Positions 1 through 5,728 of a stretch of 7,006 nt of DNA are shown piece after piece. The notes under the pieces were generated by a model. It was not told the origin of the DNA and searched no databases. It worked only from the letters and a program-made list of their open reading frames with translations. Both the position numbers and the translations under genes were made by a program. Every line of letters begins with the position of its first letter. The stretch's first letter is position 1. This stretch comes from CG1-02-35-72 sp036170135 (GTDB lineage: Bacteria; Bacteroidota; Bacteroidia; Flavobacteriales; Flavobacteriaceae): assembly GCA_036170135.1 (NCBI GenBank), contig JAVHOP010000133.1, forward strand, positions 1-7,006, given 5' to 3'.

Positions 1-32
1 ACCACCAAGTTAGTTATTATTTTTAATCTAAA

Positions 33-71
33 AACATTAAAATAACATTTTGTTAATGTAATGATAACATT
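33..71 (+). promoter_or_regulatory. Candidate Pho-box-like phased AACATT repeats
   Basis: AACATT occurs at 33-38, 44-49 and 66-71, that is at offsets 0, 11 and 33. The skipped slot at 55 reads AATGTA, part of an inverted copy (TAATGT, 54-59). Spacing of 11 bp is one helical turn and is the half-site period of PhoB binding sites in well-studied bacteria. The same offsets recur upstream of pstS (1401, 1412, 1434). Binding by a PhoB-type regulator is inferred. AT-rich DNA makes chance matches to this hexamer fairly likely, so only the shared phase lends weight. Confidence 0.4.
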
Positions 72-99
72 AGAAATGTAATATCTTATTTTTAACTAT

Positions 100-155
100 T
101 TTATCTATTTATATTATTAAAATTTATGAATTAATTTATATCAAAAATAGATAAA
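100..155. repeat. 11-bp AT-rich inverted repeat
   Basis: TTTATCTATTT at 100-110 is exactly complementary to AAATAGATAAA at 145-155, with a 34-base spacer. The arms contain only A and T except for one C/G pair, so the structure would be weak and may be accidental in DNA this AT-rich. It has no T-tract and does not resemble a terminator. No function is assigned. Confidence 0.3.
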
Positions 156-234
156 TATTTAACTTTTTAAACACTTTTGAGACTCGTCTTTTAATGTTGG
201 CTTAACACACAATATTATATATCAATTCAATTTG

Positions 235-242
235 TAATTTTG
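235..242 (+). promoter_or_regulatory. Candidate -7 promoter element for the porin gene
   Basis: TAATTTTG matches the Bacteroidota -7 consensus TAnnTTTG and is the same octamer found before pstS at 1458-1465. It would give a leader of roughly 30 bases before the ATG at 280. No TTTG or TTG lies at the usual -33 distance, which would fit an activator-dependent promoter. A PhoB-like pair, AATGTT at 193 and AACACA at 204 (11 bp apart), lies just upstream. A one-mismatch alternative -7, TCAATTTG, sits at 227-234. Confidence 0.5.
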
Positions 243-279
243 GGCGATTTTAAAAAAATGTTTAAACATCCAAACAAAT

Positions 280-1287
280 ATGAAAGAGCAACTAATATTA
301 TTAAGTCTATTTATGATGTCCGTGTCATTATTTGCCCAAACAGCTGATGATAATTTTAAGCCAAGTGGCTCACCAATTTTTAAGGTTTTCTGGAATTACA
401 ATACCGATTTATCGAAAAACGCTACAAAAAATAGCGCTTTCGAATTAAATCGCGCTTATTTAGGGTATCAATATGCTTATACCAAAGACATATCAGCCAA
501 AGTAGTTTTAGATGTCGCCAATAATACCGGCGGTAGTGCCTATACATTTCTTTTAAAAGCCGCTCAGTTAGATTGGAAAGTAGCAAAAAGTGTTAAATTA
601 AATATGGGCTTAATTGGCATGAAACAATTTAATGATCAGGAAGAATTTTGGGGATACCGTTACCTATTTAAATCTTTTCAAGATGAAAATAGTTTTGGAA
701 GTAGTGCCGATTTAGGTATTAACGCCGAATTTGAACTTAGCAAAACCCTAAAAGCAAATTTTATTGTTTTTAATGGCGAAGGTTACAAAAATATTCAAGA
801 TATAAATGGAAATCAAAAAGTTGGTGGTAGTTTAATATTTACGCCAGTAAGAAGTTTAACCACAAAAATATATTTTGACAGCCAACCTACTACGGGCTCT
901 AAAGCCATTACAAGTCTTGCTTTATTTGCTGGATATAAAGTTGACGACTGGAAACTAGGCGCAGAATACAACAAATTAAATAACGGAAAAAAATATTCAA
1001 GTCCATCGGTTGATAATCAATTAAATGGCATTTCAATCTACGCAACTTATATTATCAATAAAAAAGTTGAAATTTTTGGCAGATTTGATCAACTAAGTTC
1101 CAACACTTTAGCAGGACAAATAACCGCTTGGAATTATTCAAAAGACGGCAGTCAAATTATAACTGGATTTCAATATGCGCCTACTAAAGGCGTTAAATTT
1201 GCTTTAAACTATCAGGGATTTAGTTTTGACAATTCGGCTTTAAACAATCAGACTAAATTGTTTTTAAACGCCGAATTTAAATTATAA
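280..1287 (+). CDS. Outer-membrane beta-barrel porin, phosphate-selective porin (OprO/OprP)-like
   Basis: Predicted outer-membrane channel, probably admitting phosphate to the periplasm for the Pst transporter encoded next door. The 335-residue product begins with a clear Sec signal peptide (charged MKEQ, hydrophobic core, likely cleavage after Ala19 in SLFA-Q), which supports the ATG at 280. The mature part has alternating polar and hydrophobic residues in many short amphipathic strands rich in aromatics, with turns rich in Asn, Gly and Ser, and it ends in Phe-Lys-Leu, like a terminal beta strand. No plug or TonB-box region is seen and the length suits a simple porin rather than a TonB-dependent receptor. 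The gene is monocistronic, with its own promoter region and a strong terminator. Barrel identity is confident. Phosphate selectivity is inferred from the pst neighbours and overall likeness to the Porin_O_P family. Confidence 0.8.
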   Translation: MKEQLILLSLFMMSVSLFAQTADDNFKPSGSPIFKVFWNYNTDLSKNATKNSAFELNRAYLGYQYAYTKDISAKVVLDVANNTGGSAYTFLLKAAQLDWKVAKSVKLNMGLIGMKQFNDQEEFWGYRYLFKSFQDENSFGSSADLGINAEFELSKTLKANFIVFNGEGYKNIQDINGNQKVGGSLIFTPVRSLTTKIYFDSQPTTGSKAITSLALFAGYKVDDWKLGAEYNKLNNGKKYSSPSVDNQLNGISIYATYIINKKVEIFGRFDQLSSNTLAGQITAWNYSKDGSQIITGFQYAPTKGVKFALNYQGFSFDNSALNNQTKLFLNAEFKL

Positions 1288-1311
1288 GAACATCTTAATA
1301 AAAATATAACT

Positions 1312-1351
1312 ATCTGGCTACTTCAAAAATTGATTTGAAGTAGCCAGATTT
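1312..1351 (+). terminator. Intrinsic terminator after the porin gene
   Basis: A perfect 16-bp stem (1312-1327 pairs with 1334-1349) encloses a six-base loop, AATTGA, and contains the GC-rich core CTGGCTACTTC. It starts 24 bases after the porin stop codon and is followed by TTT and an AT-rich stretch. The T-tract is short, but the stem is long and has no mismatches. It separates porin transcription from the pst operon. Because the stem is nearly symmetric it could also block transcription from the other side. Confidence 0.88.
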
Positions 1352-1400
1352 AAAGTTTTAGATTTAACCGCCTATTATTGTTATTTATCAAATATTTAGT

Positions 1401-1439
1401 AACATAAACTTAACATTAAGTTTAAATTTTGCTAACTTA
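1401..1439 (+). promoter_or_regulatory. Candidate Pho box upstream of pstS
   Basis: AACATA (1401-1406), AACATT (1412-1417) and AACTTA (1434-1439) sit at offsets 0, 11 and 33, matching the offsets of the AACATT cluster at 33-71. The last hexamer lies 24 bases before the -7 box, covering the place where a -33 element would be, as expected for activation by a PhoB-type regulator bound at the -35 region. The middle hexamer is also the centre of an inverted repeat (1405-1413 with 1416-1424), so a dyad-binding regulator is an alternative reading. Assignment to PhoB is inferred from the gene content. Confidence 0.5.
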
Positions 1440-1443
1440 ATCG

Positions 1444-1458
1444 ACACCTTAAAGGTGT
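1444..1458. repeat. 15-bp palindrome in the pstS promoter
   Basis: ACACCTT-A-AAGGTGT is a perfect inverted repeat with seven-base arms around a single A. It fills the spacer just before the -7 box and its last T is the first base of that box. A site here is well placed for an operator that blocks or remodels the promoter. It is too short, and lies too far upstream of the transcript, to act as a terminator. No regulator is identified. Confidence 0.5.
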
Positions 1459-1465
1459 AATTTTG
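1458..1465 (+). promoter_or_regulatory. -7 promoter element of the pstS-phoU operon
   Basis: TAATTTTG fits the Bacteroidota TAnnTTTG consensus exactly and ends 27 bases before the pstS ATG, giving a leader of about 20 bases. The nearest upstream TTTG (1428-1431) is 26 bases away, further than the usual spacing of about 19 to 20, so the -33 element appears to be missing. This supports activator dependence through the repeats at 1401-1439. Confidence 0.6.
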
Positions 1466-1492
1466 TGCCAAATTAAAAAGAAAAATTAAACG

Positions 1493-2434
1493 ATGAAAAA
1501 CAAATTATTATTAGCCTCAATGGTTATATTAGTTTTAAGTATGACGTCTTGCGGTAATCCTGCAAAAAAAGACAACGAATCTCAGCCACTTACAGGCACG
1601 ATTTCAATAGATGGTTCTGGAACTGTTTTCCCTGTTTCTGAAGCTGTTGCCGAAGAATTTTTAAAAGTTGAACCAAATGTAAAAGTTACCGTAGGCGAAA
1701 GTGGTACTGGTGGTGGATTTAAAAAATTCGGAATTGGTTCTATCGATATCAGTGATGCTTCAAGAGAAATTAAAGATGAAGAAATAGCGCTTTGCAAAGA
1801 AAATGGCATCGAATATATAAAATTAACAGTGGCGCTTGATGGTATTTCGGTTGTTATAAACAAAGAAAATACTTGGGCTAAAACAATGACTACCGAAGAA
1901 CTTAAAAAATTATGGGAGCCAGATAGTAAAGTAAAATTATGGAGTGACATCCGTAAAGAATGGCCAAAACAAGAAATTCATTTATACGGTCCAAATACTT
2001 CACACGGAACATACGATTTCTTTACCGAAGTTATTATGGGAAAATCTGGTGCTAGCAGAACCGATTATAATGCAGTTTCAGATTATAATGTTGCTGTTCA
2101 AGGAATTGAAAAAGATATTAATGCTTTAGGTTATTTCGGATTGTCTTATTATGAAGAAAATAAAGACAAACTTGGAGTGGTTGGAATTGATAATGGCAAA
2201 GGAGCTGTTTTACCTACTTTAGAAACCGTTTCTAGCAATGAATATGCGCCACTTTCTAGATCTTTATATATCTATGTAAACAAAAAATCAGCACAAAAAC
2301 CCGAAGTTCAAAAATTTGTGTCATTTTATTTAGATAATGCGCCTGTATTATCAAAAGAAGTTGGTTATGTTCCTATGATGCAAGCTGGTTACGATGAACA
2401 AAAATTAGCTTTTAGCCAAGTGCTTATTAAATAA
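1493..2434 (+). CDS. pstS: Phosphate ABC transporter substrate-binding lipoprotein PstS
   Basis: High-affinity phosphate-binding component of the PstSCAB importer. The 313-residue product has a lipoprotein signal: Lys-rich start, hydrophobic core and a lipobox ending MTSC, with Cys20 as the acylation site. It should therefore be tethered to a membrane and not freely periplasmic. PstS-type ligand-binding motifs are visible: GSGTVFP (41-47), ESGTGGGFKKF (69-79), DISDASREI (85-93) and GPNTSHGTYDFF (166-177). The last corresponds to the SGT loop of other PstS proteins, here with His171 before Gly-Thr. The ATG at 1493 is supported by the signal peptide; there is no Shine-Dalgarno sequence, only an A-rich leader as is usual in Bacteroidota. 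It is the first gene of the operon and is followed by a hairpin before pstC. Identity is very secure. Confidence 0.96.
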   Translation: MKNKLLLASMVILVLSMTSCGNPAKKDNESQPLTGTISIDGSGTVFPVSEAVAEEFLKVEPNVKVTVGESGTGGGFKKFGIGSIDISDASREIKDEEIALCKENGIEYIKLTVALDGISVVINKENTWAKTMTTEELKKLWEPDSKVKLWSDIRKEWPKQEIHLYGPNTSHGTYDFFTEVIMGKSGASRTDYNAVSDYNVAVQGIEKDINALGYFGLSYYEENKDKLGVVGIDNGKGAVLPTLETVSSNEYAPLSRSLYIYVNKKSAQKPEVQKFVSFYLDNAPVLSKEVGYVPMMQAGYDEQKLAFSQVLIK

Positions 2435-2458
2435 AAAACTAAATGTAAATAATTATAT

Positions 2459-2486
2459 TTGCCGATAAGCTTATACTTATCGGCAA
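2459..2486 (+). terminator. Inter-cistronic hairpin between pstS and pstC (attenuating terminator or mRNA stabiliser)
   Basis: An 11-bp perfect stem, TTGCCGATAAG (2459-2469) with CTTATCGGCAA (2476-2486), encloses the loop CTTATA. It begins 24 bases after the pstS stop and is followed by TTGTATTTA, a poor T-tract, so termination would be partial. A hairpin here is expected to raise PstS relative to the permease, either by stopping part of transcription or by protecting the 3' end of a pstS-only message. No obvious promoter lies between it and pstC, so pstC probably depends on read-through. Confidence 0.7.
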
Positions 2487-2495
2487 TTGTATTTA

Positions 2496-3371
2496 ATGAA
2501 AATTAAAGAAAAAATAATTGAAATACTTTTGAAGCTTTGCGCTTCTATTACTATACTCACAACCATTGGTATTATAGGTGTCCTTTTGTTTGAAAGTATC
2601 ACTTTTTTTAAAAATATTTCCATAATTGAATTCTTAACCGATACACGATGGACACCATTATTCAGCGAAAAGCATTTTGGTATTTTAGCACTGGTTTCGG
2701 GAACATTTTTAACATCGGCAATCGCTATTGTGGTGGCACTTCCGGTAGGATTAACTATCGCTATTTACTTAAATATGTATGCGCCAAAGAGTTTTAGAAA
2801 AACTCTAAAACCAATTCTTGAAATTTTAGCAGCTGTACCAACCGTGGTTTATGGGTTTTTTGCATTAACCATCGTAACCCCATTTTTACAAACTATTTAT
2901 CCCGGTTTAGAAACCTTCAATTCACTGTCGGCAGGAATTGTAATGGGAATTATGATTATTCCATTTATATCTTCATTGAGTGAAGATGCCTTATATGCCG
3001 TTCCAAAATCATTAAAATTAGCGGCATTCGGGATGGGTTCAACCCGATTTCAAACCGCTTTTAAAGTAATGATTCCAGCAGCTTCATCAGGAATTATCGT
3101 GTCAATAATATTAGCCATTTCAAGAGCTATTGGTGAAACCATGATTGTTGCAATTGCCGCCGGACAACAAGCACAATTTACCTTAAATCCGTCCATTCCT
3201 ATCCAAACTATTACCTCTTATATTGTGCAAGTAAGTTCGGGCGATGCACCTCAAGGATCCATAGAATACCAGACTATTTTTGCAGCAGGTCTAACCTTGT
3301 TTTTATTTACCTTTACGCTTAACAGTATTAGTTTTTGGATAAAGAAAAAGTTTCAAGAAAAATATGAGTAA
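2496..3371 (+). CDS. pstC: Phosphate ABC transporter permease PstC
   Basis: Inner-membrane permease subunit that pairs with PstA to form the phosphate channel. The ATG at 2496 (MKIKEKIIEIL, 291 residues) is chosen; an in-frame TTG at 2487 would add three residues but directly abuts the hairpin stem and is less likely. Hydrophobic segments lie at about 13-34, 60-92, 107-129, 142-160, 196-212 and 260-282, consistent with six membrane spans. The binding-protein-dependent permease signature is clear: AAVPTVVYGFFAL (112-124), the cytoplasmic EAA-type loop around AAFGMGSTRFQTAFKVMIP (176-194) that docks on PstB, and SRAIGET (209-215). The gene overlaps pstA by eight bases in ATGAGTAA, indicating translational coupling. 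Assignment as PstC over PstA rests on gene order and the N-terminal region. Confidence 0.95.
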   Translation: MKIKEKIIEILLKLCASITILTTIGIIGVLLFESITFFKNISIIEFLTDTRWTPLFSEKHFGILALVSGTFLTSAIAIVVALPVGLTIAIYLNMYAPKSFRKTLKPILEILAAVPTVVYGFFALTIVTPFLQTIYPGLETFNSLSAGIVMGIMIIPFISSLSEDALYAVPKSLKLAAFGMGSTRFQTAFKVMIPAASSGIIVSIILAISRAIGETMIVAIAAGQQAQFTLNPSIPIQTITSYIVQVSSGDAPQGSIEYQTIFAAGLTLFLFTFTLNSISFWIKKKFQEKYE

Positions 3372-4218
3372 CTTAAAAAAAAATAGATTTATAGATCAAG
3401 CTTTTAATGTTCTAGGAATGTTATTTACCTTTTCAGGCATTTTGATTTTGGTTATTTTAATTTACAACATTTTACGAGTGGGCTTTACGCGAGTTAGCTG
3501 GGATTTTTTAACAAGCTTACCATCAAGACGTCCAGAAGAAACAGGCATTTACACAGCCATCATCGGAACTTTAGATGTCATGCTTTTAACCATTATTTTT
3601 GCAATTCCCATAGGTGTTGGAGCTGGTATCTATCTCGAAGAATATGCAAAGAAATCTAAAATGTCATCTATGTTAGAAATCAATATTTCAAATTTAGCTG
3701 GTATTCCTTCCATCATTTACGGCTTATTGGGATTGGGAATTTTTGTCCGTTTTTTTAATTTTGGGGGCAGTCTTTTATCGGGTAGTTTAACCTTGTCTCT
3801 TTTAATTTTGCCCATAATTATTGTAGCCACAAGAGAAGCTATAAAAGCAGTGCCATCATCATTAAAAGAAGCGTCATTTGCTTTAGGCGCTTCAAAATGG
3901 CAAACCATTATAAATGTTGTTTTACCATCATCATTCGGCGGAATTTTAACAGGTGTTATTCTATCTTTATCAAGAGCCATTGGCGAAACTGCACCCTTAA
4001 TTGTAGTTGGTGCGCTGGCGTATGTCCCTTTTGTTCCACATTCAATTTTTGATACTTTTTCGGTTCTGCCGATGCAAATCTTTAATTGGACAAGCCGTCC
4101 ACAGCCAGGTTTTGCTATTGCCGCTGCCGGAGCAATTATTATCTTGTTACTCATTACATTTATTATGAATGGAATAGCTGTATATTTTAGAAATAAATGG
4201 CAAAAAAAATTACAATAA
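3364..4218 (+). CDS. pstA: Phosphate ABC transporter permease PstA
   Basis: Second inner-membrane permease of the Pst importer. The 284-residue product has the PstA-type N-terminal section with RVGFTRVSWDFLTSLPSRRPEETGI spread over about 38-62, followed by membrane spans near 70-92, 112-132, 139-156, 190-204 and 250-274, plus a first span at about 17-38. The EAA-type coupling loop (EASFALGASKWQTIINVVLP, 169-188) and SRAIGETAP (203-211) match the binding-protein-dependent permease family. Its start overlaps the end of pstC by eight bases, so the two permeases are probably made in equal amounts by coupled translation. The stop lies seven bases before pstB. No frame disruption or missing motif is seen. 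Confidence 0.95.
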   Translation: MSNLKKNRFIDQAFNVLGMLFTFSGILILVILIYNILRVGFTRVSWDFLTSLPSRRPEETGIYTAIIGTLDVMLLTIIFAIPIGVGAGIYLEEYAKKSKMSSMLEINISNLAGIPSIIYGLLGLGIFVRFFNFGGSLLSGSLTLSLLILPIIIVATREAIKAVPSSLKEASFALGASKWQTIINVVLPSSFGGILTGVILSLSRAIGETAPLIVVGALAYVPFVPHSIFDTFSVLPMQIFNWTSRPQPGFAIAAAGAIIILLLITFIMNGIAVYFRNKWQKKLQ

Positions 4219-4225
4219 CACCATT

Positions 4226-5035
4226 ATGGACATGATATTAGAAGAAAAAAGTGACCCTAATTTGGCAGCGCCAACGGTAGAAAAATACAAATTACACGCT
4301 AAAAATGTGAATGTTTTTTATGGCGATTTTCAAGCCATTAAAAATGTTTCAATGAACATAAAGCCAAATAGTATTACGGCGTTTATTGGACCGTCAGGCT
4401 GCGGAAAATCTACTTTTATACGTTTATTTAACAGGATGAATGATTATGTAGATAATTTTAAAATGGATGGCAAAATATTTATTGATGATGCCAATATTTA
4501 CAAGAAAAAAGTCCAAGTTGAGGCGCTTAGGAAAGAAGTTGGTATGGTATTTCAAAAACCAAATCCTTTTCCAAAATCTATTTTTGAAAACGTTGCTTAC
4601 GGATTAAATATTCAAGGAATTAAAGACAAAAAGTTAATAGCCGAAAAGGTTGAAAAAGCGCTCATTCAAGCTGACTTATGGAAGGAGGTTAAAGACAATT
4701 TAAACAAATCGGCCTTAGCTTTATCAGGTGGACAACAACAGCGTTTGTGTATTGCCAGAACCTTAGCTGTTGAGCCTTCAATTTTATTAATGGATGAGCC
4801 AACCTCGGCGTTAGACCCAATTTCCACTTCTAAAATAGAGGAGTTAATTCATCATTTAAAAGAATCATATACCATAATTATTGTTACCCACAATATGCAA
4901 CAGGCATCAAGAATTAGCGATTATACCGCCTTTTTTTATATGGGTGAATTGATTGAATTTGATAAGACTAAAAAAATATTTACAAACCCCGATAAAAAAC
5001 GTACCGAAAATTATATTACCGGTAGGTTTGGATAA
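4226..5035 (+). CDS. pstB: Phosphate ABC transporter ATP-binding protein PstB
   Basis: Cytoplasmic ATPase that drives phosphate import through PstC and PstA. All ABC motifs are present in the 269-residue product: Walker A GPSGCGKST (55-63, Lys61), Q-loop VFQKPNPFP (108-116), signature LSGGQQQR (166-173), Walker B ILLMDEP (186-192, catalytic Glu191), D-loop SALD (194-197) and switch His222 in VTHNMQQAS. The QKPNPFPKSI sequence and the Asn-Arg-Met-Asn (69-72) segment are characteristic of PstB. About 20 residues precede the conserved domain, and an alternative in-frame ATG at 4232 would shorten it by only two. It starts seven bases after pstA and ends 12 bases before phoU, inside one operon. 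Confidence 0.97.
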   Translation: MDMILEEKSDPNLAAPTVEKYKLHAKNVNVFYGDFQAIKNVSMNIKPNSITAFIGPSGCGKSTFIRLFNRMNDYVDNFKMDGKIFIDDANIYKKKVQVEALRKEVGMVFQKPNPFPKSIFENVAYGLNIQGIKDKKLIAEKVEKALIQADLWKEVKDNLNKSALALSGGQQQRLCIARTLAVEPSILLMDEPTSALDPISTSKIEELIHHLKESYTIIIVTHNMQQASRISDYTAFFYMGELIEFDKTKKIFTNPDKKRTENYITGRFG

Positions 5036-5047
5036 AAACATAAAATT

Positions 5048-5713
5048 ATGATAAATATTGAAGAACACCGCAGTGATTTAAGTCAAAGTTGCGAAGAAAT
5101 GATGGGTATTTGCCAATTGCAGATGGCCCATGCTTTCGAGGCATTTACAACTTTTGAAACCGATTTGGCCGAAGATATCATTTTAAAAGAAAGCCACATC
5201 AATGCGCTTGATTTAAAAATTGAAAAAGATACCGATAATTTTATTGCACTTTACAATCCGGTGGCTACCGATTTAAGGTTTGCTTTGGCTATGCTTAAAA
5301 TTAATTATAATTTGGAGCGAATTGGAGATCAAGCCTTTGATATTGCCAATCACACAATCGATTTAAACGAAAAATTGGCTCCCGAAATCATCGAAAAACT
5401 ACAGTTTGGTTTGATGTTTGAAACCCTAGACAGCATGTTCAATGATGTTGTAACCGCATATAACGACGAAAACCTAAAAGCCGCACGTAAAGTATTTAAA
5501 AAAGATAAAGTCATCAATCAAATCAATACCAATACTTTTAATTTAGTTGCCGAAGAAATTACTAAAAACCCTGCATTAATCAGACAATATTTAATGGCGC
5601 TGGTAGTGATGAAAAAGTTTGAAAAAACAGGCGATTTACTCAAGAATATTTGCGGAAGTATTATTTATTATATCGATGCTAAAGTGGTAGCACATAAAAA
5701 GAAGAAAAAATAA
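5048..5713 (+). CDS. phoU: Phosphate signalling protein PhoU
   Basis: PhoU is a peripheral cytoplasmic protein that, with PstSCAB, signals phosphate sufficiency to the PhoR sensor kinase and restrains phosphate uptake. The 221-residue all-helical product has the two-fold PhoU repeat: the first metal-binding motif is ERIGD (Glu90 to Asp94) in NLERIGDQAFDIA, and the second is the diverged EKTGD (Glu192 to Asp196) in FEKTGDLLKNI. The YNPVATDLRFALAMLKI segment (69-85) is also typical. The protein ends in five lysines (217-221). The gene is last in the operon, 12 bases after pstB, and ends 15 bases from the convergent DUF3109 gene with no convincing terminator between them. phoR and phoB are not in the window. 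Confidence 0.95.
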   Translation: MINIEEHRSDLSQSCEEMMGICQLQMAHAFEAFTTFETDLAEDIILKESHINALDLKIEKDTDNFIALYNPVATDLRFALAMLKINYNLERIGDQAFDIANHTIDLNEKLAPEIIEKLQFGLMFETLDSMFNDVVTAYNDENLKAARKVFKKDKVINQINTNTFNLVAEEITKNPALIRQYLMALVVMKKFEKTGDLLKNICGSIIYYIDAKVVAHKKKKK

Positions 5714-5728
5714 GGAGCTAAAAGCTAT

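Larger units (their letters stand above)
1..279. other. AT-rich non-coding region upstream of the porin gene
   Basis: No credible gene is visible in this stretch. It is strongly AT-rich and holds a cluster of AACATT hexamers (33-71), an 11-bp inverted repeat (100-110 with 145-155) and a candidate Bacteroidota -7 promoter element (235-242). The spacing between the hexamer cluster and the likely promoter is about 165 bp, so the cluster may serve the porin from a distance or serve a gene beyond the left edge. A 29-codon reading frame from an ATG at 258 overlaps the porin start out of frame and is not considered a gene. Confidence 0.7.

Noticed and set aside
258..347. 29-codon reading frame starting at ATG 258 and overlapping the porin start
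   Set aside because: It overlaps the porin signal peptide in another frame and its product resembles nothing recognisable; in AT-rich DNA a frame of this length is expected by chance. A regulatory upstream frame cannot be excluded but nothing supports it.
1428..1431. TTTG as a -33 element for pstS
   Set aside because: It lies 26 bases from the -7 box, longer than the usual spacing of about 19 to 20, and the correct position is occupied by the AACTTA repeat.
1582..1950. 122-codon minus-strand frame inside pstS
   Set aside because: It lies wholly opposite pstS, whose PstS motifs and lipobox are unambiguous, so it is a shadow frame.
1944..2129. 61-codon plus-strand frame inside pstS
   Set aside because: Out-of-frame shadow of pstS with no recognisable domain.
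3717..4154. 145-codon minus-strand frame inside pstA
   Set aside because: It is the antisense of the conserved PstA membrane spans; the Pro, Lys and Ala-rich product is typical of antisense reading of hydrophobic coding DNA.
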